Shown: in pieces, positions 7,263-14,632 of the stretch
How positions within the stretch are numbered: position 1 is the stretch's first letter
How the letters are laid out: every line of letters starts with the position of its first letter
Notes under the pieces: generated by a model
Told to the model about the DNA's origin: nothing
Database searches by the model: none
The model's input: only the letters and a program-made list of their open reading frames with translations
Source: Lachnospiraceae bacterium
GTDB lineage: Bacteria; Bacillota; Clostridia; Lachnospirales; Lachnospiraceae
Direction: 5' to 3'
Assembly: GCA_015258065.1 (NCBI GenBank)
Contig: JABZIZ010000026.1
Location: 1-22,615 of the forward strand
DNA length: 22,615 nucleotides
Position numbers and translations under genes: made by a program

Positions 7263-7302
7263 CCAAAGGGTCGAGCGTCTCCTGAGAGTCAGGATCCTTT
7301 GG
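7263..7302 (-). promoter_or_regulatory. Hairpin in the proA leader
   Basis: An inner perfect inverted repeat TCCTGA-GAG-TCAGGA (7280-7294) is enclosed by a second pair, CCAAAGG (7263-7269) and CCTTTGG (7296-7302). On the proA strand it lies 44-83 bases upstream of the start codon. It could be a leader attenuator or an mRNA-stabilising hairpin; no T-box sequence and no run of T after the stem is seen. The structure is visible, the function is a guess. Confidence 0.4.
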
Positions 7303-7313
7303 ACACAGGTAAA

Positions 7314-7352
7314 ATTTCTAAAATTCATTTCTAAAATACATCTCTAAAATTC
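7314..7352. repeat. 13-bp tandem repeat between proA and the first LTA-synthase-like gene
   Basis: Three 13-bp units ATTTCTAAAATTC start at 7314, 7327 and 7340, with one or two changes each. The array lies in the 245-bp divergent gap and is AT-rich, so it may overlap promoter sequence for either direction. Confidence 0.8.
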
Positions 7353-7402
7353 TGAAGAAAATTCGGCCAATTTAAGCGGGAGGCACATCCACCCTTGTGA
7401 TC

Positions 7403-7413
7403 TATGGTAAAAT
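7403..7413 (+). promoter_or_regulatory. Candidate extended -10 promoter for the first LTA-synthase-like gene
   Basis: TATGGTAAAAT (7403-7413) is an extended -10 box (TGG-TAAAAT) about 50 bases before the TTG start at 7465. No convincing -35 box is seen at 16-18 bases upstream. The same TGG-TAxxAT form occurs in the other two promoter candidates of this window. Confidence 0.35.
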
Positions 7414-7464
7414 CAATGCACCTATTGTATCATAGAAGCGCTGTTTGAGAAGAAGGAGATAAAA

Positions 7465-9288
7465 TTGTTTATACAAAAGCAATGGAAAAAACATCACATG
7501 AGCTGGCAGCGGTTCCTTCGTCTGTCGCTATCCTTTCTTTTGATCTTTGGCTCTCTCTTACTGGCTTTTCTGGCGAGGTGGGCCTTTACAACCTGGAGCA
7601 GGCTGACCATGGAGGAGATCATTTATGAACTGTCCTCTCCTCTGGAAGGCACGGGAAGCAATATCATCCAGTCGGTTTTCTACTTCGTCCTCTTTCCGGC
7701 GGTTGTGGCAGCAATCCTCATTGTGATCTGTTTGTACCGCATCCATAATCACAGGTCGGTGAGAGCCATTCTTTTCCGCATCAATATCGTGGCAGGGCTC
7801 ATCCTGATTGCCACCGTCTTTGTTGCCTACGTCAAGCTGGACTTCGGCACCTGGCTGGAGAACCGGAACCGTTCCTCTAACTTTATTGCCGAGCATTATG
7901 CGGATCCGCACAAAACGAAGCTGACTTTCCCGGAGAAAAAAAGGAATCTGATCTACCTCTATCTGGAATCCATGGAAACCACCTATTCGGACGAGAAGGA
8001 CGGGGGAGGCTTTGAAGAGAATGTGATTCCGGAACTGACGAAGCTTGCGCAGGAGAATGTGAATTTTTCCGGAAAAAGCAAGAAGTTAAACGGCGGCTAT
8101 GCGATGTACGGCGCCACCTGGACGATGGGAGGCATGTTTGCCCAGACCTCCGGCCTGCCGCTCAAGATCGATATCGGCAACAACGGCATGCAGAACCAGC
8201 TGGATTTTTTCCCTTCCATTGAAACACTGGGAGACATTCTGGAGGACGAAGGCTACAACCAGATGTTTCTGCTGGGCTCCGATGCTTCTTTTGGCGGGAG
8301 AAGACTGTATTACACCCAGCACGGGCATTATGCGATCCGGGATTACAATTATGCGGTTTGGAACGACTGGATTCCGCGGGATTACAGAGTTTGGTGGGGG
8401 TACGAAGACCACAAGCTGTTCGGATTTGCAAGGAAACAACTGACAGAGCTGGCAAAGAAGAAGCAGCCCTTCAATTTTACCATGTTGACGGTGGACACAC
8501 ACTTCCCGGACGGCTATGTCTGTGAATACTGTCCGCACACCTTCGGGAGCAATCAGTACGCCAATGTCATGGCCTGCTCGTCCAGACAGGTGACGGACTT
8601 CGTCAAGTGGGTACAGCAACAGGATTTTTACAAGGATACAACGATTATCATCAACGGTGATCATCTGACGATGGATGGGGACTTTTGTGATGATGTGTCC
8701 CCGGAATACATGAGAAGGACCTACACCTGCGTGATTCACCCGGATGCGGAGGTTCAGAATCCGGAGAAGAAGAGAACCTACACCACCTTTGACATGTTCC
8801 CGACGACTCTTGCGGCACTGGGAGTGAAGATTGACGGCAACCATCTGGGGTTGGGCACTAATCTTTTTTCCAGCAAAAAAACGCTGGCGGAGAAATACGG
8901 GATCGTCAATATGAACATCGAGCTGGCGCGCAAATCTCCTTTCATGGAAGAGGCGTCCGGCATCAGCCAGCAGGCGGCGGAGGTGTCCGAAGCGCTTGCA
9001 AAGTGCAAGCCTAAGATGAAGACCTGGAAGGACAGCGAAAGGGTGAACTTCTATATTAAGCCCCCGGACGAGGTGGAAGACAAAATCAGCAATCTGTATG
9101 TGGCCATCTACAACAAGGAGGGAGCCAGACTGATGCTGCGCGGCGCCATCAAAGAAGAGGATGGCAGCTGGACGTTCTGGGTGCGCAAAGACTTCCTGGG
9201 AAGCGGCAGATACACCTGGCGGGTCAAAACCGATTCGATTGCGGGCGACCTCTATATTGGAAAGAAAAAGTCATTTACTATTTTTTAG
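7465..9288 (+). CDS. LTA synthase/MdoB-type phosphoglycerol transferase (sulfatase fold)
   Basis: This 607-residue membrane enzyme has three N-terminal helices (about 18-41, 68-91, 104-123) and an extracytoplasmic sulfatase-fold domain. Its motifs are LIYLYLESMETTY (metal ligand E168), GATWTMGGMFAQTSGLPL with the likely nucleophile T220 (compare GxGWTIAGM of MdoB), LLGSDASFGGRRLYY, TVDTHFPDG and NGDHLTM (D399, H400). Such enzymes move glycerol-phosphate from phosphatidylglycerol to a glycolipid, polymer or glycan outside the membrane. It has fewer helices than LtaS, and after the catalytic domain a further ~110 residues (from about 495) end in a beta-rich stretch not seen in LtaS. The TTG start is supported by AAGGAG (7453-7458) six bases upstream. 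ddl follows after 95 bp. The acceptor is unknown. Confidence 0.9.
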   Translation: MFIQKQWKKHHMSWQRFLRLSLSFLLIFGSLLLAFLARWAFTTWSRLTMEEIIYELSSPLEGTGSNIIQSVFYFVLFPAVVAAILIVICLYRIHNHRSVRAILFRINIVAGLILIATVFVAYVKLDFGTWLENRNRSSNFIAEHYADPHKTKLTFPEKKRNLIYLYLESMETTYSDEKDGGGFEENVIPELTKLAQENVNFSGKSKKLNGGYAMYGATWTMGGMFAQTSGLPLKIDIGNNGMQNQLDFFPSIETLGDILEDEGYNQMFLLGSDASFGGRRLYYTQHGHYAIRDYNYAVWNDWIPRDYRVWWGYEDHKLFGFARKQLTELAKKKQPFNFTMLTVDTHFPDGYVCEYCPHTFGSNQYANVMACSSRQVTDFVKWVQQQDFYKDTTIIINGDHLTMDGDFCDDVSPEYMRRTYTCVIHPDAEVQNPEKKRTYTTFDMFPTTLAALGVKIDGNHLGLGTNLFSSKKTLAEKYGIVNMNIELARKSPFMEEASGISQQAAEVSEALAKCKPKMKTWKDSERVNFYIKPPDEVEDKISNLYVAIYNKEGARLMLRGAIKEEDGSWTFWVRKDFLGSGRYTWRVKTDSIAGDLYIGKKKSFTIF

Positions 9289-9383
9289 AATAGCGGTCGG
9301 ATACAGTGGTTGACGTTTCAAAGTGGTGACGAAAGAGGGCGTGTGACAGCTGTTTTTCGGAAGCACAGAATGGAGAATGCATC

Positions 9384-10445
9384 ATGAAAATCGTGGTTTT
9401 ATGCGGGGGACTCAGCACGGAGAGGAAGATCTCGTTTTCTTCCGGGACCCAGATTTGCAAGGCACTACGGCAGAAGGGGCATCAGGCAGTGCTCGTGGAT
9501 CTGTTTCTCGGTCTGGAAGAGGAGAGAGAGGAAATCCGGAAGCAACCTACGCAGTTGTTTGAAGAACTTCCCGCGTTAAAAGAAGTCGTTTTTGACGGAG
9601 ATGCGCCTAATCTGGAGGCGTTACGAAAAAGCAGAAAATTACAGAGCCCCTCGCTTTTCGGGGAAGGGGTGCTAGAGATCTGTCAGGCGGCGGAACTGGT
9701 TTTCATTGCGCTGCACGGAATGAACGGAGAGGATGGGAGAGTGCAGGCGACCTTCGATCTCTTTGGGATCCCATATACCGGCTCCGGTTACCTGGGAGCG
9801 GCAATGGCAATGGATAAAACGGTGACGAAGCATATGATTGCGGGCTGCGGGATGAAGACGCCGCAGTGGAAGGAATACCATCACGTTAAAGAAGAGGACG
9901 CAGGGAAGATTGCGGCGGAGAATGCCGTTCCCTGTGTGGTTAAAACGCCGACGGGAGGCTCCTCTTTGGGCATGCACATCGTAAAGGAACAGGCGGGATT
10001 GGAAGATGCCGTGCGCGATGTGCTGCGCTATGGAAGCGATATCCTGGTCGAGGAATTTATCGAGGGCAGAGAATTTACCTGCGGGGTGCTGGAAGGCAGG
10101 GCGCTGCCCAGCGTCGAAATCGTGCCGAAGACCAGATTCTACGATTATCAGAACAAATACCAGGCAGGAGCAACCGAGGAAATCTGCCCGGGCAGGTGCT
10201 CGGCGGAGGTGGAGAAGAAGATGGGAGAAGATGCACTGGCTGCGCACAAGGCGCTGCGTCTGAAAACCTACTCCCGCTCCGATTTTATCGTGACGGCGGA
10301 GGATGAGGTCTATTTCCTGGAAGTGAATACCCTGCCGGGGATGACGCCGACCTCGCTCGTGCCGCAGGAAGCGGCAAAGGTGGGAATCTCCTTTGAAGAC
10401 CTCTGCGAAAGAATCGTGCAGGACGCAATGGCAAAAGAGGCGTAA
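9384..10445 (+). CDS. ddl: D-alanine--D-alanine ligase
   Basis: Ddl joins two D-alanines with ATP to make the terminal dipeptide of the peptidoglycan precursor. The 353-residue protein has the ATP-grasp layout: VVLCGGLSTERKIS at the start, FIALHGMNGEDGRVQ, GIPYTGSG, the AMDK lysine, VVKTPTGGSSLGM, VEEFIEGREFTCGVL, the omega loop with YQNKYQAGATEEICP, SRSDFIV and EVNTLPGMTPTSLVPQ. The KY pair in the omega loop is typical of D-Ala-D-Ala ligases, as opposed to D-Ala-D-Lac enzymes, so no vancomycin-resistance role is indicated. ATG 9384 is preceded by TGGAGAA. murF follows after a 98-bp gap filled with a tandem repeat. The two gene products act in consecutive steps. Confidence 0.96.
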   Translation: MKIVVLCGGLSTERKISFSSGTQICKALRQKGHQAVLVDLFLGLEEEREEIRKQPTQLFEELPALKEVVFDGDAPNLEALRKSRKLQSPSLFGEGVLEICQAAELVFIALHGMNGEDGRVQATFDLFGIPYTGSGYLGAAMAMDKTVTKHMIAGCGMKTPQWKEYHHVKEEDAGKIAAENAVPCVVKTPTGGSSLGMHIVKEQAGLEDAVRDVLRYGSDILVEEFIEGREFTCGVLEGRALPSVEIVPKTRFYDYQNKYQAGATEEICPGRCSAEVEKKMGEDALAAHKALRLKTYSRSDFIVTAEDEVYFLEVNTLPGMTPTSLVPQEAAKVGISFEDLCERIVQDAMAKEA

Positions 10446-10515
10446 GAAGCATAGAAGAAACGCAAGAAGATAGAAGAAACGCAAGAAGCATAGAAGAAAC
10501 GCAAGAAGATAGAAG
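10444..10515. repeat. 39-bp purine-rich tandem repeat between ddl and murF
   Basis: The unit is made of two sub-repeats, AAGAAGCATAGAAGAAACGC (20 bp) and the same without the C (19 bp), starting at 10444, 10464, 10483 and 10503 (the last partial). The first copy begins within the ddl stop codon (GCGTAAGAAGC against GCAAGAAGC in later copies). The array fills most of the ddl-murF gap and is almost all purine on the coding strand. Confidence 0.92.
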
Positions 10516-10543
10516 TGGCAGTAGAAGCCGGAGAGAAGGCAAA

Positions 10544-12037
10544 GTGGAAGAGATTACACTACGGGAGCTGGTGGCGTGTACGGGCGGCAAACTGATCGGA
10601 CCGTATCGGGATGAAGACACGAAGATCACCGGCGTTTCCAGCGATAACAGAAAGATCCGGGAGGGCGATGTTTTTTTTGCCTACGTGGGAGAAAAGACGG
10701 ATGGACACAGGTACGTGCAGGCGGCGCTTGACGCGGGTGCCTGCGGTTGCGTGATTGCAAAAGACCCGGGAGAATATCAGGAAGGCAAGTTCTATCTGCT
10801 GGTGCAGGACACCATTCAGGCAGTGGGAGATCTGGCGGGGTATTATAGAAGCAAGTTTGATCTGACGGTGATTGCCGTCACGGGGTCGGTCGGCAAGACG
10901 ACGACCAAGGACATGATTGCATCTGTTCTTGCCACCCGCTATCAGGTCCTGAAAACCGAGGGGAATTTCAATAACCACATCGGCGTGCCGCGCACCCTCC
11001 TGCAAATCACCGGTCAAACAGAGGTGGCGGTGGTCGAGATGGGGATGAATCATCTGGGAGAAATCGATGTCCTGTCCCGGATGGCAAACCCGCAGATTGC
11101 CGTGATTACGAATGTCGGAGAAGCCCACATCGGGAATCTGGGCAGCAGGGAAAATATTTTTCGAGCCAAGTGCGAGATTTTTCACGGTCTGGCCGAGGGA
11201 GGGCTGGCGGTCTTAAACGGCGATGACGACTATATGCCGTCTCTTTCGGTCTTTCATCTGGCAACAAAGGAAATGAGCCCGGAGGAAGAAGCGGAACGAG
11301 ACAAAAGAGAAGAGGAAATCGCCCAAATGATCGGGAGAGAATCGGCGGCCAAACTCTCGAGGGCGGATCTGGTTTTTGTAGGAGAAAAAGAGGACTGCCT
11401 CTACCGTGCGGAGGAGATTGACGACGGATCGCCTGATCAAATGTCCTACATCGCAAAGACGCCGGAGGGAACTTATGAGGTGGAGGTGCCCTGCGGCGGA
11501 CGGCACATGATCTATCCGACGCTTGCCTCCGCGGCGGTGGCTTCCTGCTTCGGTCTGTCAGCGGCAGAGATTCAGGAGGGGATTTCCGCTTACGTTCCGG
11601 CGCAGATGCGGATGGAGACCGTCCATACCGCAAACGGAAATACGATCTACAACGATACTTATAATGCCAATCCTCAGTCCATGAAGGCGGGGTTACTGAC
11701 CCTCTCCCATACGAAGGCGGACAAACGGATCGCCGTTCTGGGCGATATGTTCGAACTGGGAGAACAGGAGGAGAGGCTGCACCGTGAAATCGGCTCCTTT
11801 GTCGCCTCGCTTCCGGAGATTGACGTGCTGCTTGCAGTCGGAAGGGCTTCTGCGTGGATGGCGGAAGAAGCGAAGAAGTGCGGGATGGCAGAGGTCTATG
11901 CCTGTGCGGATAAAGACGAGGCAAAAAAGGTTCTACAAAAGTTTACGGCAAGAAACACGGCCTTTTTGGTCAAGGCATCCAGGGGTATGGCACTCGAAGA
12001 GCTAACGGAGTTTTTGCAAAATGAGACACAGAAATAA
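10544..12037 (+). CDS. murF: UDP-MurNAc-tripeptide--D-alanyl-D-alanine ligase
   Basis: MurF adds the D-Ala-D-Ala made by Ddl to UDP-MurNAc-tripeptide, the last cytoplasmic amino-acid step of peptidoglycan precursor synthesis. The 497-residue protein shows the N-terminal substrate domain (VSSDNRKIREGDVFFA), the ATP loop AVTGSVGKTTTKD (111-123), EGNFNNHIGVP, VVEMGMNHLGEI, NVGEAHIGNLGS, the lysine in RENIFRAKCEIF, NDTYNANPQSM (370-380) and VLGDMFELGE (398-407). It is longer than most relatives because of a highly charged insert at about 235-275 (rich in E, K and R) in the central domain after LNGDDDY. The GTG start at 10544 has GGAGAGAAGG just upstream. The gene's end overlaps the next start by 17 bp. 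Confidence 0.95.
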   Translation: MEEITLRELVACTGGKLIGPYRDEDTKITGVSSDNRKIREGDVFFAYVGEKTDGHRYVQAALDAGACGCVIAKDPGEYQEGKFYLLVQDTIQAVGDLAGYYRSKFDLTVIAVTGSVGKTTTKDMIASVLATRYQVLKTEGNFNNHIGVPRTLLQITGQTEVAVVEMGMNHLGEIDVLSRMANPQIAVITNVGEAHIGNLGSRENIFRAKCEIFHGLAEGGLAVLNGDDDYMPSLSVFHLATKEMSPEEEAERDKREEEIAQMIGRESAAKLSRADLVFVGEKEDCLYRAEEIDDGSPDQMSYIAKTPEGTYEVEVPCGGRHMIYPTLASAAVASCFGLSAAEIQEGISAYVPAQMRMETVHTANGNTIYNDTYNANPQSMKAGLLTLSHTKADKRIAVLGDMFELGEQEERLHREIGSFVASLPEIDVLLAVGRASAWMAEEAKKCGMAEVYACADKDEAKKVLQKFTARNTAFLVKASRGMALEELTEFLQNETQK

Positions 12038-14582
12038 GCTGGATCTTTCTTTTTTGTCACATTGCTTTCAGCCGGAGAAGTTGCTTGCAGCCCTTTTCCT
12101 CATCCCGTTTTTGATGTTTTTCTTTCAACCGAGGATGGGGGTGCGACTGCAGTTTGATCCGCCGAAGGAAGCGGGACAGATTCAAGTCTACCGTACAGAT
12201 TCCTCCGTCAGCTTCAATTACCGCTCCGTCTTTGATGTAAGTAAGACCACGACCACGCTGCAGGCAGACGGCCTGCACGAAGACCTGACGGTGTTTCGGC
12301 TGCGCTTTACGGGAATCAGAGAACTCAATCTGAAACAGATTCAGTTCCGTTTCTTTGGCGTTCCGGTCAAGACGATGCGGGCGGAAGAGATTGCTTCTTC
12401 CATCTTTGATGCAACGAGCATTCGCACGGAATTAAAAGGAAAGTCGCCACAGGAAATCCGCCTGTATATCCCGTCGGATAACGCGGATCTGTATTTCAAA
12501 CCGTACAACTATCTGAGTTTTCCTTTTTGGGCAGGGTATCTGCTGGTGCTTTACGGGATCTCGCTGCTACTCGTACAGGGACTGTTTGCCCTTTTGGAGA
12601 AAATCGGCGTCAAAAACCGTCTGGAAGAGATTCTCTTCTTTTCGTATCCGGCAGCCGTGGTGATGTTTGGCGAGCTGGCAAACGGTTCGGTATCGGCCAT
12701 GGATACGCCCTATTTCTTTCTGAATTACGGAGGACTCCTCGGGCTGTCTCTGATACTTCGAGCCTTGATGACGAGAAGTTTGTCGCTTACCCTGGTCAAT
12801 CTTTTCTTTGGGGTCGCCTATCTGGCAAATCATTTTGTCTCCCTGTTCCGGGGAAGACCCATTCTACCCTGGGATATCCGTGCTATGAATACGGCAGCAG
12901 ACGTCGCTGCGCAGTACAACTATGCGCTGACGCCACGGATTCTCTGCCTTTGTATGATCCTTCTGGGGGCGGCGACCCTCCCCTATTTGCTCAAGCTACC
13001 TGTGATCAGAAATTTTTTTAACACAGACGGAGGAAGACGGAAGGCCGACAGGGGACACCGCGGAGGGGTGCTTTCTGGCAGCAGGTTCAGCGCCGAAGCC
13101 TTCTACACGAAGACAGAAGAGGGGACGGAGGAAAAGAAGCCTCTCAAAAAGCGTCTTGCCGCAAGAGCACTCTTTCTTTTATCCGGGGCAGCGCTTCTTG
13201 CTCTTCTGCGTCTTTCGCCGCTTTACGGGAATTTGCAGACGGACTCCTGGGATGTCTACATTGTGATGGATTACCAAAGGCAGGGCTTTCCTGCGACCTT
13301 CTTAAAGTTTTATGAGTCCTATCAGGTGCATGCGCCAAAGGGATATTCGCAGGCGGAAGTCGAGCGGATTTACAAGGAATACGTCGCTCTGGCAAGAAAA
13401 GAGAATGCCAAAACGGCAGAGGAGTTTGCGGGGAAAAAGCATCCGGCAAAGATTCTCATGATCATGAATGAGTCGCTGTCGGAAATTTCCTATGAAAACA
13501 AAGACATCGAGCAGGATACCATGCCTTTCCTCCGGTCGCTTCACAAAAATACGGTCAGGGGAAATCTCTACGTCTCCGTGCGCGGGGGCGGCACCTGCAA
13601 TACGGAGTTTGAGTCGCTGACGGGCAATTCCATGGCTTTTTTACCTGCCAACACCTACCCGTATGAGGGGTATCTGAATAGAGACACCTTCTCGCTTGCC
13701 TCTTATTTCAAGAACAAGGGATATGAGATTGCGAGTCTCCATCTTTCGGAAAAAAAGAATTGGAACAGGCAGACGGTCTATCCCTATCTGTCGTTAGAGC
13801 CTTTCTTCTCCATCCGGGATTATCCGAGGGTGCCGACGTTGCGCGGTTATGCGACGGACGCCTTCGATCTGGAAACCTTGCAGAAGGTGGAAGAGAAGAT
13901 GAGCGGAAGAAAGAAATTCCTCTTCAACGTGACCATGCAGAACCACGGGGGATATGCGCCGACGAATGACTTAACGCCCACTTTTTCCATGAAGAAATAC
14001 GAGAAGGAGGCGGGAGGCGATCTCAATCCGCTTGAGGTGTACGATACGGTGGTGCGACTGAGCGACGATGCAATCAAAAAGCTGATCGATACCTATCAGA
14101 AAGACCCGGAACCGGTGATGATCATTATCTACGGCGATCACCAACCGGCCCTCGGAGATGCGGCAGATAAGCTGCTCTTCGGAGAGGAGCAGGCGGGCGA
14201 GGACGGCAAGGAGAAGCTTGCCAAATACAAGACGCCGTTTATCATCTGGACCAATTACGAGACACCGGAGAAGAGAATCGACGCCCTCAGCGCCAACTAC
14301 CTCTCCTACCTGATCTTAAAAACCGCAGGAGAACCGCTCACGCCCTATGAGGCGCTCATCGGCAGATGTTTCGAGGAGTATCCGGTGATCAGCGCCTACG
14401 GCATTCTTGACAAAGACGGAAAATACGTCGAAAATATGGCGGATGCGGAGAAGAAGAATGAAATTCTGCAGAAGAATGCAATTCTTCTGGATTACGCCTA
14501 TGCGCAGTACAACAATCTTTTTGATAAAAACAGGGTGGACAAACTCTTCACACAGATTCCGAAAGAAGAACCGGAAAAGTAA
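12021..14582 (+). CDS. Large LTA-synthase family sulfatase-fold membrane protein
   Basis: This 853-residue protein has an N-terminal helix (about 24-40), an extracytoplasmic beta-rich domain (about 45-165), several further helices (about 170-360, one more near 385-400) and a C-terminal sulfatase domain. Catalytic motifs are ILMIMNESLSEISYE (E484), RGGGTCNTEFESLTGNS with the likely nucleophile T525 in the position of the LtaS threonine, MQNHGGY and IIYGDHQPALG (D706, H707). The family transfers glycerol-phosphate or related groups on the outer face of the membrane; the beta domain between helices is extra compared with LtaS. ATG 12021 overlaps the murF end by 17 bp with CGGAG ten bases upstream, so it is translated from the ddl-murF transcript. 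A low-complexity loop lies at about 335-375. Its acceptor and whether it is a primary LTA synthase cannot be told. Confidence 0.9.
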   Translation: MRHRNKLDLSFLSHCFQPEKLLAALFLIPFLMFFFQPRMGVRLQFDPPKEAGQIQVYRTDSSVSFNYRSVFDVSKTTTTLQADGLHEDLTVFRLRFTGIRELNLKQIQFRFFGVPVKTMRAEEIASSIFDATSIRTELKGKSPQEIRLYIPSDNADLYFKPYNYLSFPFWAGYLLVLYGISLLLVQGLFALLEKIGVKNRLEEILFFSYPAAVVMFGELANGSVSAMDTPYFFLNYGGLLGLSLILRALMTRSLSLTLVNLFFGVAYLANHFVSLFRGRPILPWDIRAMNTAADVAAQYNYALTPRILCLCMILLGAATLPYLLKLPVIRNFFNTDGGRRKADRGHRGGVLSGSRFSAEAFYTKTEEGTEEKKPLKKRLAARALFLLSGAALLALLRLSPLYGNLQTDSWDVYIVMDYQRQGFPATFLKFYESYQVHAPKGYSQAEVERIYKEYVALARKENAKTAEEFAGKKHPAKILMIMNESLSEISYENKDIEQDTMPFLRSLHKNTVRGNLYVSVRGGGTCNTEFESLTGNSMAFLPANTYPYEGYLNRDTFSLASYFKNKGYEIASLHLSEKKNWNRQTVYPYLSLEPFFSIRDYPRVPTLRGYATDAFDLETLQKVEEKMSGRKKFLFNVTMQNHGGYAPTNDLTPTFSMKKYEKEAGGDLNPLEVYDTVVRLSDDAIKKLIDTYQKDPEPVMIIIYGDHQPALGDAADKLLFGEEQAGEDGKEKLAKYKTPFIIWTNYETPEKRIDALSANYLSYLILKTAGEPLTPYEALIGRCFEEYPVISAYGILDKDGKYVENMADAEKKNEILQKNAILLDYAYAQYNNLFDKNRVDKLFTQIPKEEPEK

Positions 14583-14583
14583 G

Positions 14584-14603
14584 AGACGGGAGCGCTCCTG
14601 TCT
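14584..14603 (+). other. Perfect inverted repeat after the large LTA-synthase-like gene
   Basis: AGACGGGAGC and GCTCCTGTCT form a 10-bp inverted repeat (one G-T pair) one base after the stop codon. No T-run follows, so it is not a standard intrinsic terminator. It may be a processing or attenuation site between this gene and the aminotransferase. Confidence 0.45.
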
Positions 14604-14632
14604 TAGATCGTTCACGGAAGAAAGGATGAGAA

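Noticed and set aside
7220..7310. T-box riboswitch upstream of proA
   Set aside because: A hairpin is present but the T-box sequence, the specifier-loop layout and a terminator T-run are missing.
9306..9340. Promoter for ddl at TTGACG
   Set aside because: No -10-like hexamer is found at 16-18 bases from the TTGACG word.
9384..10445. D-alanine--D-lactate ligase (vancomycin-type)
   Set aside because: The omega loop has the KY pair of D-Ala-D-Ala ligases, and murF follows as in ordinary wall synthesis.
11106..11924. Minus-strand open frame of 272 codons
   Set aside because: Antisense to murF; Arg/Pro/Ser-rich translation typical of a shadow frame.
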